Positions 32,802 through 41,254 are shown, counted from the first letter of the stretch. The stretch is 64,000 nt of DNA from Blastococcus sp. TF02A-26 (GCF_003319125.1 NZ_QOHG01000010.1:62001-126000), one strand, 5' to 3'. Made by a program: numbers and translations. Notes: generated by a model not told the origin, from the sequence alone.

Positions 32802-34416
32802 CCAGCGCCACCCCGTCCATCCGCGGGTCGGCCCCGCCGGCCAGCACGCCGCGCTCGTCGTCCACCGACACGACCAGGCCGCTGCCGCCGGCGCCCCACG
32901 CGCCCATGTCGCGGACGACGTGGCCGCGGGCGGTGAGCCCGGCGATCGTCGCGGCGCCCAGCCGGTTCTCCACCTGCAGCGTCTCGGGGCTGCCCACCGC
33001 GTCGGCGTCGCTGCCGGGGTGGACGGTGAACCGCGGCGCGGCGACGGCGGCCTGCGGGTCGAGCCCGCCGTCGACCAGGTGCGAGATCAGCTGCGTGTTC
33101 CACTGCACCTGCCCGTCTCCTCCCGGGGTGTTGCCGACGTGCCGCAGGCCGCCGGCCCGGTCGGTGACCACCCAGGCGTTGAGCGTGTGCAGCGGCTTGC
33201 GCCGGGGGGCGAGCGCGTTGGGATGCCCGGGGACGAGGTAGGCGCCCCGCCCGAGCCGGTTGTTCAGCGCGATCTGGGTGCCCGGGATCGAGATCCGGGC
33301 GCCGTAGGTGAACGCCAGCGACGAGATGGCGCTGACCGCGCGGCCGTCGGCGTCCACGGCGAGGCAGCTGGTGGTGTCCCCGGCCATCCCGACGCCCATC
33401 CCGGCGACGGCGGGCTCGCCGGCGAGCTCGGCCCGGGCCTCGGCCAGGCAGGCCGGGTCCAGCAGCGTGCGCCAGTCGTCGGTGTCGGAGCCGCAGCGCT
33501 CGTAGCGGTCCCGGAAGGCCCGTCGCGCGGCCAGCGCCATGCGGTGCACCGCCTCGGCACCCAGCGTCGGCAGCTCGGCCAGGTCGCCGTCGAGCAGCCC
33601 GCCCTGCTGCAGCACCATCCACCCCGGGGTGGGCGGCGGCGTCTGGTGCACCAGCAGTCCGCCGTAGGGGGCGACGATCGGGTCGAGCACCGGCACCGCC
33701 GCCGCGTCGGCCCACTCGTCGCCGGAGAACGGCGCCCCTCCGGCGCGCAGCAGGTCCACGGCGCGCTGGGCCAGCTCCCCCTGGTAGAGGGCGAGCGGAT
33801 CGGCCGCCAGCAGCTCGATGCTGTCGGCCAGCTCCGGCGCGGGCAGCAGGTCACCGACCGCGGGCACCCGGCCGCCGGGCAGAAGCCACCGGCTGAGGGC
33901 CTCGTCGCGGACCAGCGACGCGGCGTGCTCGGTGATGTCGGCGCGGTTCTTGACCGAGCACGGCACACCGGACCGCGCGGCCGCGACCACCGGCGCCCAC
34001 AGCTCGGCGAGCGACCGGGTGGCGCCGGCGGCGTGGAGGGTGGCCAGCGCGCCCATGGCACCGGGGACGGCGACCGACCGGGCCCCGCCCAGCGGCAGCG
34101 CGGTGAGGCCCTCGTCGAGGTAGCCCTCCGCGGAGGCGCCGTCGGGTCCGTAGCCGCTGCCGTTGACCGTCCACACCCGGCCGTCGGGCTCGCGGACCAC
34201 GAAGAACGCGTCACCGCCGATGCCGCACTGACCGGGCAGCGTCAGCCAGGCCATGGCGGTCATGGCGAGAGCGGCGTCCACGGCGTTGCCACCGGAGGAC
34301 AGGACCGTCGCCCCGAGCCGGCTGACCGCCGGGGAGCTGCTGGTGACCATCCCGCCCGTGGCGATGGTGGGACCGCGGCCGGCCTCCTGCTCCGGCGCCC
34401 AGGTGCCGGCGACCAT
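32794..34416 (-). CDS. Gamma-glutamyltransferase-like Ntn hydrolase
   Basis: Member of the gamma-glutamyltranspeptidase family, 540 residues, close to the usual length. The N-terminal large-subunit part has ATGGMVTSSSPAVSRLGATV and GGNAVDAALAMTAM near residues 20-55. The probable autocleavage threonine lies in AGDTTSCLAVDADG near 345, corresponding to the TTH motif (here TTS). GGDGQVQWNTQLISHLVD is near 435. No signal peptide is visible, whereas classical GGT is secreted, so a cytosolic role in cleaving a gamma-glutamyl or cephalosporin-like amide bond is likely. Its ATG shares one base with the Rieske stop, in a chain of overlapping genes. Confidence 0.88.
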   Translation of the reverse strand: MVAGTWAPEQEAGRGPTIATGGMVTSSSPAVSRLGATVLSSGGNAVDAALAMTAMAWLTLPGQCGIGGDAFFVVREPDGRVWTVNGSGYGPDGASAEGYLDEGLTALPLGGARSVAVPGAMGALATLHAAGATRSLAELWAPVVAAARSGVPCSVKNRADITEHAASLVRDEALSRWLLPGGRVPAVGDLLPAPELADSIELLAADPLALYQGELAQRAVDLLRAGGAPFSGDEWADAAAVPVLDPIVAPYGGLLVHQTPPPTPGWMVLQQGGLLDGDLAELPTLGAEAVHRMALAARRAFRDRYERCGSDTDDWRTLLDPACLAEARAELAGEPAVAGMGVGMAGDTTSCLAVDADGRAVSAISSLAFTYGARISIPGTQIALNNRLGRGAYLVPGHPNALAPRRKPLHTLNAWVVTDRAGGLRHVGNTPGGDGQVQWNTQLISHLVDGGLDPQAAVAAPRFTVHPGSDADAVGSPETLQVENRLGAATIAGLTARGHVVRDMGAWGAGGSGLVVSVDDERGVLAGGADPRMDGVALGV

Positions 34417-34859
34417 CAGCCGGCCGCCGGTGGCTTCCGCCGCCGGGGTCCGCCCTCCAGCACGTCGCGCTCGGAGAGGCCGACCAGCACCTGGCCGTCC
34501 TCCTCGCGCACCGGGTAGGTGCGGATCGGCTCGGTGGCCGGCGGCTGGATGGGCGCGCCGGTCTCCAGGTCGAAGACGCTGTTGTGGCACGAGCAGCGGA
34601 TGCCGTCGTCCTGCAGCTTGCCCGAGCTCAGCAGGCAGTCCAGGTGGGTGCAGTAGTTGCTCGTCGCGTACGCCTTGCCGTCGAGGCGGGCGACCGCGAT
34701 CTCGATCTGCCCCGTCTCCGTCTCGGCGTAGAAACGACGCACGTAGCCCTCGGGCACCTGCCCCTTGCGGCAGATGCGGACGAACTCGCACTCGGTGCTG
34801 GCCGCGGCCAGCTCCGCGTCGGTGGCGGGGGTCGGCCTGGTGGTGTCGGGAGTGCTCAT
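34416..34859 (-). CDS. Rieske [2Fe-2S] protein
   Basis: Soluble Rieske-type ferredoxin of 147 residues. The cluster motif is complete: Cys70-Thr-His72 (NYCTHLDC) and Cys89-Ser-Cys-His92 (RCSCHN). Extra cysteines at 75 and 91 sit in the loops and could form the stabilising disulphide seen in some Rieske proteins. The N-terminal 25 residues are Thr/Pro/Ala-rich, and the C-terminus is basic and Pro-rich. There is no mononuclear-iron domain, so it is an electron carrier, not an oxygenase. It overlaps both neighbours (ATGA with the aldehyde dehydrogenase, one base with the GGT-like gene). Partner unknown. Confidence 0.9.
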   Translation of the reverse strand: MSTPDTTRPTPATDAELAAASTECEFVRICRKGQVPEGYVRRFYAETETGQIEIAVARLDGKAYATSNYCTHLDCLLSSGKLQDDGIRCSCHNSVFDLETGAPIQPPATEPIRTYPVREEDGQVLVGLSERDVLEGGPRRRKPPAAG

Positions 34860-36307
34860 GCGCTCAGGTACACCGTCTTGTCGGCCGTGTAGAAGGCCAT
34901 CATCGCTTCTCCTGCCTGTTCCTTGGACGTCTGCGTGCTGCTGTCCTTGAGGCCGCCGAACGGCGCGTTCATCGACTGGCCGGTGGTGGTCTGGTTGATC
35001 TTGACCAGCCCGGCGGGCACCTCGCGGGCGAAGCGCAGCGCCCGCCCGAGGTCGTCGGTGACGATCCCGGCGGAGAGGCCGAACCGGGTGGCGCCGGCGA
35101 GCTGGATCGCCTCGTCGAGCGAGCCGACCCGCAGCACGGCGAGCACCGGACCGAAGACCTCCTCGTTCGCCAGGGCCGAGCCGGGGTCGACGTCGGTGAA
35201 GACCGTCGGCCGCACGAAGTGGCCCCGGGCGAGGTCCTCGCCGTCGGGGGCGTCGGGGCCGCCGGCGACCAGGCGCGCCCCGTCGTCCAGCGCTCGGCGG
35301 ATGTACCCGACCACGTTCTCCTTCTGCCGCGCGGTGGCCTGCGGGCCGCCGTCGACGCCGTCGGTCAGCCCGTTGCCCACCCGCAGCGCGGCAGCCCTGG
35401 CGGCGATCCGCTCGACGAGCGCGTCGTGGACGTCGCCGTGGACGAGCACCCGGCTGGTGCCGGTGCAGGCCTGCCCGGAGAGGCCGAACGCGCCCTTGGC
35501 GATCAGGGTCGCGGCGCGGTCGAGGTCGGCGTCCTCGAGCACGACCATCGGGTTCTTGCCGCCCATCTCCAGCTGCGTGCGCTGGCTGGCGCGGACCACG
35601 GAGTGGATCGACTCCCCCACCGCGGTGGAGCCGGTGAAGGTGATCGCGTCGAGCCGGTCGTCGGCGACCAGGGCCTTCGACACCTCGGCACCGCCGTGCA
35701 GGACGGCGATGGCGCCGGCCGGGACGCCGGCCTCGAGCAGCGCCTCGACCAGGCGGTTGCCCATCAGCGGGGTGACCTCGCTGGGCTTGAAGACGACGCC
35801 GTTGCCGGCGGCCAGCGCCGGGCCGAGCTTCCGGGAGGGGATGTTGAGCGGGAAGTTCCACGGGGTGATCGCGGCGACGACACCGACCGGCCCACGCGAC
35901 GTGAACAGCAGGCTGCCGTCGCTGCTCGGGATGGTCTGGCCGGTGGTCCGGAGCGCCTCGCCCGCGTAGAAGCGCAGGTTCATCGGCGTCCGGGAGACCT
36001 CCATGGTGGCCTCGGCGCGGGTCTTGCCCTCCTCCCGGACGAGCTCCTCGACGAGGGAGGCGCGCTGCCCCTCGAGCACGGCCGCGGCCCGCTCGAGCAC
36101 CGCGCCCCGCTGCTCGGGAGACCGCGCCGCCCACTCGTGCCAGCCGGCGAGGACGCCACTCACGGCGGCCTCGGCGTCCTTGGCGTCGGACTCGGGGAAG
36201 ACGCTGACCAGGTCGCGCTCGTCGGCGGGGTTGCGCCGCTCGAGGGTGCGCCCGGTGACCGAGTCGACCCACTGGCCCTCGACCAGGTTGCGTACGTTCG
36301 CGCTCAT
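34856..36307 (-). CDS. Aldehyde dehydrogenase (similar to alpha-ketoglutaric semialdehyde dehydrogenases)
   Basis: NAD(P)-dependent aldehyde dehydrogenase, 483 residues, full length. Motifs: TPWNFPLNIPSRK near 145, FKPSEVTP near 170, the glutamate in LEMGGKN near 248 and the catalytic Cys in SGQACTGTSR near 282. The C-terminal NAPFGGLKDSS segment and overall pattern resemble 2,5-dioxovalerate dehydrogenases such as Bacillus YcbD, but related semialdehydes are equally possible. ATG 36307 shares one base with the reductase stop. In the cluster it would oxidise an aldehyde released by the oxygenase step. Confidence 0.9.
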   Translation of the reverse strand: MSANVRNLVEGQWVDSVTGRTLERRNPADERDLVSVFPESDAKDAEAAVSGVLAGWHEWAARSPEQRGAVLERAAAVLEGQRASLVEELVREEGKTRAEATMEVSRTPMNLRFYAGEALRTTGQTIPSSDGSLLFTSRGPVGVVAAITPWNFPLNIPSRKLGPALAAGNGVVFKPSEVTPLMGNRLVEALLEAGVPAGAIAVLHGGAEVSKALVADDRLDAITFTGSTAVGESIHSVVRASQRTQLEMGGKNPMVVLEDADLDRAATLIAKGAFGLSGQACTGTSRVLVHGDVHDALVERIAARAAALRVGNGLTDGVDGGPQATARQKENVVGYIRRALDDGARLVAGGPDAPDGEDLARGHFVRPTVFTDVDPGSALANEEVFGPVLAVLRVGSLDEAIQLAGATRFGLSAGIVTDDLGRALRFAREVPAGLVKINQTTTGQSMNAPFGGLKDSSTQTSKEQAGEAMMAFYTADKTVYLSA

Positions 36308-37539
36308 CACGCGTTGACCTCCTCGGCGTCGAGCAGCTCGTCGAGCTCGACGCCCTCGTCGGCGAGCTGGTCGGCTCGCACGGGGATCTCCAGGTCGATC
36401 AGCTCGCGGGCGACGGAGACGTCCTCGCCGCGCTCGACGGTGGCGGCCGCGACCACCACGCCGTCCCGCAGCCAGAAGACCGTGCCGTCGAGCGCGGACA
36501 GGTCGCCGCGGGTGACCATCTCGTCGGTCGGGCGGATGCCGCCCAGGCCCAGGCCCTGGATGTTGACGTCGTACTGGTCGGTCCAGAACCAGTGCGGATC
36601 GGCGAAGGTCGCCGGCTTGCCCGCGACGGTCCTGGCGATCGCGGCGGCCTGCTGCTGCGCCACGTCGACGTGCTCCACCCGCACCCGGCCGTAGCGGGGG
36701 TGGTCGTGGGCGGCGACGTCGCCGGCGGCGAAGACGGTGGGGATCGAGGTGCGGCCGGCGGCGTCGGTCTCCACACCGTTGCCCGTGACCAGCCCCGACC
36801 GGACGGCCACCTCGACGTTGGGCTCGATGCCGATGCAGACCACCAGCTCGTCCACGACCTCGGTACCCGAGGGACGGGTCAGCGTGACGCCGTCGGCGGT
36901 GACCTCGATCGACTCGATCGGCTGGCCGAGGCGGAACTGCACGCCCCGGTCGGCGTGCAGCGCCTGCACGGCGGCGCCGATGTCGGCGCCCAGGCCGCGG
37001 GCCAGGATCAGCGGGTCGCGGTCGAACACGACGGCCTCGGCACCGCGGGCGCGGGCCGCGGCGGCGACCTCGGTGCCCAGGAAGCCGCCGCCCAGGACGC
37101 CGATGCGGGCGCCGGGGACCAGCCGCTCGCGCAGCCGGTCGCTGTCGGCGAGGGTCCGGATGGTGTGCACCCGGTCGCCCTCGACGCCGGGCAGCCGGCG
37201 GGGGCGGCCACCGGTGGCCAGCACGACCAGGTCGGCGGGGACGGAGCTGCCGTCGGTGAGGACCACCGAGGCGGTGGCGGCGTCGACCCGCTCGACCGGG
37301 GAGCCGGTGCGCAGGGTGACGTCGTTGGCCTCGCACCACTCGCCGTCGAGCAGCCACAGCCCGCTGTCGCCGCTGCCGCCCAGCCGCTCCTTGGACAGCA
37401 TCGGGCGCTGGTAGGGGCCGGTGGGCTCGTCGCCGATCAGGACGACGGGGCCGGCGAACCCGCGGCGGCGCAGCGCGCGGGAGAGCGACGCGGCGACGTG
37501 CCCGGCACCGACGACCACGAGGGTCTGCTCCGCGGTCAC
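36307..37539 (-). CDS. FAD-dependent NAD(P)H:ferredoxin reductase
   Basis: Pyridine nucleotide-disulphide family reductase of the type serving Rieske and rubredoxin-like carriers, 410 residues. The FAD motif VVVGAGHVAASLSRAL starts near residue 8, LSKERLGG near 48. The NAD(P) motif GVLGGGFLGTEVAAAARARG is near 146, and FAAGDVAAHDHP near 272 is the second FAD site. The C-terminal reductase domain has DPHWFWTDQYDVNIQGLG near 315, typical of phthalate- and camphor-type ferredoxin reductases. GTG 37539 overlaps the Rieske ferredoxin stop by 4 bp, pointing to that protein as its direct electron acceptor. Confidence 0.92.
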   Translation of the reverse strand: MTAEQTLVVVGAGHVAASLSRALRRRGFAGPVVLIGDEPTGPYQRPMLSKERLGGSGDSGLWLLDGEWCEANDVTLRTGSPVERVDAATASVVLTDGSSVPADLVVLATGGRPRRLPGVEGDRVHTIRTLADSDRLRERLVPGARIGVLGGGFLGTEVAAAARARGAEAVVFDRDPLILARGLGADIGAAVQALHADRGVQFRLGQPIESIEVTADGVTLTRPSGTEVVDELVVCIGIEPNVEVAVRSGLVTGNGVETDAAGRTSIPTVFAAGDVAAHDHPRYGRVRVEHVDVAQQQAAAIARTVAGKPATFADPHWFWTDQYDVNIQGLGLGGIRPTDEMVTRGDLSALDGTVFWLRDGVVVAAATVERGEDVSVARELIDLEIPVRADQLADEGVELDELLDAEEVNA

Positions 37540-37898
37540 GAGGTCACCGCCGGGACGTCCTCGAGCCCGCTGCTCTCCCGCGGGCTGACCGGCGTCGTGC
37601 CGACCAGCACGGCCCCCTCCTCGGTGACCATGACCGGCCAGGTGGCCTGGCAGCCGGGCTGGTCCTCGGGCCGGCCGGTGCGCGGGTCGAACTTCCACTG
37701 GTGGCCGGGGCAGATGACCTGGCCGTCGAGGACCGTGCCCTTGGAGAGGAACCGCTCCTTGTGCACGCACACGTCGTCCAGGGCGAACACCTCCTCGTCG
37801 ATGAGGAAGAGCGCCACGGGCGTGCCCTCGACGGTCACCTGCTTCTTCTTGCGGCGGGTGAGCTCCTTGAGCTCGGCGACGTGCACCCACTCGCTCAT
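37536..37898 (-). CDS. Rieske-type ferredoxin
   Basis: Rieske [2Fe-2S] ferredoxin of 120 residues with Cys44-x-His46 (DVCVHK) and Cys63-Pro-Gly-His66 (ICPGHQWKFD), the oxygenase-ferredoxin spacing. It lacks the extra loop cysteines of the second Rieske protein in the cluster. It is the first gene of a run of six overlapping genes and is immediately followed by its likely reductase. Such ferredoxins normally feed a Rieske non-heme oxygenase, but none is present in this window; the nearest oxygenase candidate is the HDO-fold protein encoded just upstream. Confidence 0.92.
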   Translation of the reverse strand: MSEWVHVAELKELTRRKKKQVTVEGTPVALFLIDEEVFALDDVCVHKERFLSKGTVLDGQVICPGHQWKFDPRTGRPEDQPGCQATWPVMVTEEGAVLVGTTPVSPRESSGLEDVPAVTS

Positions 37899-37956
37899 GG
37901 GGTCCTCCGGGGGATGTCGGACGTCGTGGGGGGCGGACGCGGGGTCCGGATAGCCG

Positions 37957-37993
37957 AGCGGGGTGCCGGGGACGACGTCCCCGGCACCCCGCT
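37957..37993 (-). terminator. Hairpin between the HDO gene and the Rieske/reductase operon
   Basis: Perfect 17-bp stem with a GAC loop: arms 37957-37973 (core GGGGTGCCGGGGAC) and 37977-37993. It lies 18 bp after the HDO stop and about 58 bp before the Rieske start. It probably ends or attenuates HDO transcription. Confidence 0.75.
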
Positions 37994-38010
37994 GGAGGCC
38001 GACGGGTCGG

Positions 38011-38757
38011 TCAGGCCTGGGCCGACGCCTCGAGGTCGGGGGCGACGTAGGAGTCGTAGAGCGACTTCGTGTAGCTGTAGCGCATCTCGGCGCCCCAGCG
38101 GATGAACTGCAGGCAGCGCTGCTGCAGCTCGACGGTGTTGGCGTGCTCCAGGACGATCTGGAAGCCGCGCTCGCCGTGGACGACGTCCGAGGTGATGTGC
38201 AGGTCGAAGAACTCGATCTCGTCCTCGGTGAAGCCGTAGACCTCGCGCAGCGGGACGATCTGCTTCTTGTAGATGTCGGGGACCTGCGACTCCAGGCCGA
38301 CGACGAGGGCGGCGGTGGCCACCACGAAGTGCTCGCGGTAGGCGGTGGCGTAGCACCAGGCCTGCAGCCCGCGGGTCACGGCGTTGGCGTTGTTCGGGTC
38401 CTCGATCCGCTCCTTGGTGGTCCCGCAGACCTCGCCGAAGCGGATCAGCAGGTCCGTGTGGCGGATGTCGGCCAGCTCCTCCTCGTACATGTTCTGCAGG
38501 AGGAAGTCCTTCGCCTCGGTGCAGGTGTCGGGGGTGTTGGCGTAGACGATGCCCAGGTAGTCGGCGAAGGGGCCGACGTACTGGTAGTGGTTCTCCGCCC
38601 AGCGGGCGAAGTGGTGGCGCTCGAGCTTACCGTCGGCCCAGGCCTTGCTGAAGGAGGCGTTCTTCGCCTCGCGGCCCTTGATGGCGTCGAGCATCGCCGC
38701 GCGGAACTCCTCGGGGCCGAGGAGCTCGGTGGTGCTGGGAGCGAGTGTCTGGGTCAT
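38011..38757 (-). CDS. Heme-oxygenase-like diiron oxidase (HDO; TenA/PqqC/CADD-like)
   Basis: All-helical protein of 248 residues that would be called TenA/PqqC-like or iron-containing redox enzyme. A complete HDO ligand set is visible: Glu93 and His100 (x6 spacing), Glu156 in VGLESQ, and His187-x3-Asp191-x2-His194 in DLHITSDVVH, matching the CADD spacing. TenA thiaminases and PqqC lack this diiron set. Known HDOs (CADD, UndA, BesC, SznF) use O2 to oxidise or cleave amines, amino acids or fatty acids. ATG 38757 lies behind a promoter with a palindrome. It is followed by a hairpin and then by Rieske ferredoxin and reductase genes, the likely electron source. Substrate unknown. Confidence 0.85.
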   Translation of the reverse strand: MTQTLAPSTTELLGPEEFRAAMLDAIKGREAKNASFSKAWADGKLERHHFARWAENHYQYVGPFADYLGIVYANTPDTCTEAKDFLLQNMYEEELADIRHTDLLIRFGEVCGTTKERIEDPNNANAVTRGLQAWCYATAYREHFVVATAALVVGLESQVPDIYKKQIVPLREVYGFTEDEIEFFDLHITSDVVHGERGFQIVLEHANTVELQQRCLQFIRWGAEMRYSYTKSLYDSYVAPDLEASAQA

Positions 38758-38804
38758 GGTTCGCCTTCCTCTGTCGACTCGGGGGTCGGGGGGCTGTGAC
38801 GAGA

Positions 38805-38830
38805 AAGCTAGGCGCCGGATGCGTCCGGCG
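38805..38830 (-). promoter_or_regulatory. Palindrome overlapping the probable HDO promoter
   Basis: CGCCGGA (38813-38819) and TCCGGCG (38824-38830) form an inverted repeat with a 4-bp loop. On the minus strand TAGCTT (38810-38805), a plausible −10, lies directly downstream, so the palindrome would cover the −10/−35 spacer, as an operator would. Weak TGCACA at 38844-38849 is nearby. Confidence 0.45.
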
Positions 38831-38917
38831 ATCACGGTCAACCTGCACACGGGTGGGGCGGATGCGTGGGCACTCTGCCCAGGAAGCCCGGCCCCCGGCA
38901 TGCCAGACTCTGCAACC

Positions 38918-39667
38918 GTGTCCGGACCCGTCACCTCGACGTCCCCCGTCCCGTCCCCCGCGTCCGAGGACCGGCCGGACCCCGCGGCCCGCCGCGGCAT
39001 GTCGACGGGGCTGCGGCAGTGGCTGGTCGTCGCGCTGGCGGTGCTGAGCGGGGCCACCGACGCCATCGGCCTGGTCGCCCTCGGTGGGGCCTTCACCAGC
39101 GTCATGACCGGCAACCTGGTGATCATGGGCGTCTCGGCCAGCACGACCGACGGCGCGCTGGCGATCGCGTCGGGCGGGGCGATCGTGGCCTTCTGCATCG
39201 GCGTCTACGTCGGCGCGCGCATCGCCGGCAGCGCTCGTCCCGGCGACCCGGTGTGGCCCCGCGCGGTGACCGTGGGCCTGCTCGTGGAGCTGGTGCTCCT
39301 GACCGGTTACGGCATCGGCTGGTGGGTCACCGGCGGCGAGCCCGGGTCGGTGCTCACCCAGGTGCTGCTCTTCACGATGGCCGGCGCCCTGGGCATCCAG
39401 AGCAGCACCGTGCAGCGTTTCGGCGTGAACGGGCTGTCGACGACCTACCTGACCGGCACGCTCACCACCGTCGTCATGAAGCTCGCCGGCGGCAGGGGTC
39501 TGCGCGAGGTGCAGGGCAGCCTGCAGATCCTGCTCGGCCTGGTCGTGGGCGCGGCAGCCGGAGCGGGGCTGATCGAGGTCGCCCCCGTGCTCGCCCCGGT
39601 GCTGCAGATCGGCTGCCTGGCCCTGGTGATCGCCGTCGCGGTCGTCGTCACCCGTCGCCGGCGCTGA
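38918..39667 (+). CDS. YoaK family (DUF1275) membrane protein
   Basis: Integral membrane protein of about 249 residues with six hydrophobic helices. Family features are GATDAIGLVALGGAFTSVMTGN near residues 45-70, the VGARI loop near 100, and GIQSSTVQRFGVNGLSTTYLTGTLT near 165. Function of the family is unsettled. Start is uncertain: GTG 38918 (with CAGACT 8 nt upstream, possible leaderless start), ATG 38900, or ATG 38999 right before the first helix. It is divergent from the HDO gene across the palindrome region and convergent, 3 bp apart, with the next membrane protein. Confidence 0.8.
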   Translation: MSGPVTSTSPVPSPASEDRPDPAARRGMSTGLRQWLVVALAVLSGATDAIGLVALGGAFTSVMTGNLVIMGVSASTTDGALAIASGGAIVAFCIGVYVGARIAGSARPGDPVWPRAVTVGLLVELVLLTGYGIGWWVTGGEPGSVLTQVLLFTMAGALGIQSSTVQRFGVNGLSTTYLTGTLTTVVMKLAGGRGLREVQGSLQILLGLVVGAAAGAGLIEVAPVLAPVLQIGCLALVIAVAVVVTRRRR

Positions 39668-39670
39668 GCC

Positions 39671-41254
39671 TCAGCTGCAGCTCTCGGCGTCGGCTCCGAG
39701 GACGCCGGACAGCGAGAAGTCGCCGGCGAGGACGTAGGTGCCCGGCGCCGGCGCACGGAGGCCGACCCAGCCGTCGTCGGTCGGGGTGAGGCAGGCGGTG
39801 AGCTCCGGATCGGTGGCGCTGCGCGCGACGAGGTAGCGGTTGGGTCGCACCTGGACGCGGTGCAGCCGGGTGTCGGGCACGTCGACGACCAGCTCCGCGG
39901 GCGTGGCGGAGACCAGGTCCAGGGGCTCGGCGACGATCGGGCTGGGGTCGGCGACCCGGTACAGCGTCCAGCGCTCGTCGGACCAGACCTCGGCGAGGTA
40001 GGGCAGGCCGGACCGGACCAACTGGTGCTCGGGTTCGTCGCGGGTGACCGGGTCGGCGGCGACCGCGACGTAGGCGACGGCGTTGTCGGCCAGCCAGGCG
40101 CGGTAGTCGGCGGCGTCCTGACCGCCGGGGGCGAAGAACTCCTCGTTGAGGTGGTTGTCGGTCTGGTCCTCCCAGCCCCGGGCCAGCGCCACCTCCGGCC
40201 CGAGGAGGTGCGATCCGCCGCGGGACCAGTTGTCGACCAGCTCGACCCGGTGCCCGGCCAGGTGCGGCTGCTGCAGCAGCTCGGTGCGCAGCGCGGCGTA
40301 GTCCTCGGCGCGGTAACCGTCGTCGAGGGCGGCCACCTCGTCGCGGGCGGCGGCGTAGACGGTCCACGCCAGCGCCGGCAGGAGCGCCAGCAGCAGCGGA
40401 CGCCGGTCCCAGCGCGACCACACCAGGACCACGGCCGGCAGGACCAGGTAGGCGAAGCGCCCCATGTTCGCGCCGACCCCGGTGGGCACGAGGAACAGCA
40501 CGGTCGCCGCGACGGCCGCGAGCGGCGCCAGCCAGCGCTGCGGGGTCCGCCAGAGGGCCGGCCACACGGCCGCCGCCGTCCCCACGGTGAGGGCCAGCGT
40601 CGTCCAGGGGAACTGGTAGGCGCCCGGGGCGCCGAACAGCGCGAACGGGACGGCGACACCGGCGGCCGCGCCGGCCAGGGCGCCCCGCACGGCCGGGGAG
40701 CGGGAGCCGCCGCCGGCGAGCAGCGGGAGGGCCACCAGCCCGGCGAAGGCCGGCACCAGCGGGCTGGCCAGGCCGGAGACCGCCAGCAGCGCGCCGCCGA
40801 CGACCGGGCGGCGCGACCGCAGCGCGAGGACGGCGAGGAGCGCGATCGCCGCGCCCACGCCGAAGGCCACCCGCCCGGCGAGCAGGTTGCTCACCGCGGC
40901 CGCGGCGACCGCCCACCGGAACAGGACGGGGTGCGGCAGGCCGCGGGAGAGCGGGAAGGCCAGCGCCACGACCGCCAGCGGAGCCGCCAGCGCCAGCACG
41001 CGGGAGCCGACGAGCAGCGAGAGGAACGGCACCAGCGAGGAGTAGCTGCCCGGGGAGATGCCGCCGTACCAGCTGAACCAGTACGTCAGGCCCACACCGG
41101 AGTCCGCGGCCTGCTCGCGGGCCAGCGCCGCCTGCAGGTCGGCCAGCGGCGGGTCCAGCAGCCACACGACCGTGACCGCCGCGAGCGCGGCGAGCAGCGG
41201 GCCCAGGGCGAGCGCCCTCCGCCCGGCCGGGGCCGGGCCGCCGACCGCGGTCAC
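39671..41254 (-). CDS. Polytopic membrane protein, glycosyltransferase-like architecture, function unknown
   Basis: A 527-residue protein with about 10-12 hydrophobic helices over residues 15-335, followed by a soluble domain of about 190 residues. The soluble part (LLQQPHLAGHRVELVDNWSRGG, WLADNAVAYVAVAAD, GLPYLAEVWSDERWTLYRV) resembles the extracellular parts of membrane glycosyltransferase-like proteins. I cannot place it in a named family, and no DxD/GT-C motif is clear in the first loop. GTG 41254 overlaps the PAP2 gene stop by 4 bp, so it is translationally coupled to it and may act in the same envelope lipid or glycan pathway. Confidence 0.65.
   Translation of the reverse strand: MTAVGGPAPAGRRALALGPLLAALAAVTVVWLLDPPLADLQAALAREQAADSGVGLTYWFSWYGGISPGSYSSLVPFLSLLVGSRVLALAAPLAVVALAFPLSRGLPHPVLFRWAVAAAAVSNLLAGRVAFGVGAAIALLAVLALRSRRPVVGGALLAVSGLASPLVPAFAGLVALPLLAGGGSRSPAVRGALAGAAAGVAVPFALFGAPGAYQFPWTTLALTVGTAAAVWPALWRTPQRWLAPLAAVAATVLFLVPTGVGANMGRFAYLVLPAVVLVWSRWDRRPLLLALLPALAWTVYAAARDEVAALDDGYRAEDYAALRTELLQQPHLAGHRVELVDNWSRGGSHLLGPEVALARGWEDQTDNHLNEEFFAPGGQDAADYRAWLADNAVAYVAVAADPVTRDEPEHQLVRSGLPYLAEVWSDERWTLYRVADPSPIVAEPLDLVSATPAELVVDVPDTRLHRVQVRPNRYLVARSATDPELTACLTPTDDGWVGLRAPAPGTYVLAGDFSLSGVLGADAESCS

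Noticed and set aside
34416-37898. Rieske non-heme iron oxygenase alpha subunit
   Set aside because: Both Rieske proteins are only 147 and 120 residues and lack the mononuclear iron domain with its 2-His-1-Asp site.
38011-38757. Calling the HDO-fold protein TenA thiaminase or PqqC
   Set aside because: The full diiron ligand pattern E-x6-H, E, H-x3-D-x2-H is present, and no thiamine or PQQ synthesis genes are nearby.
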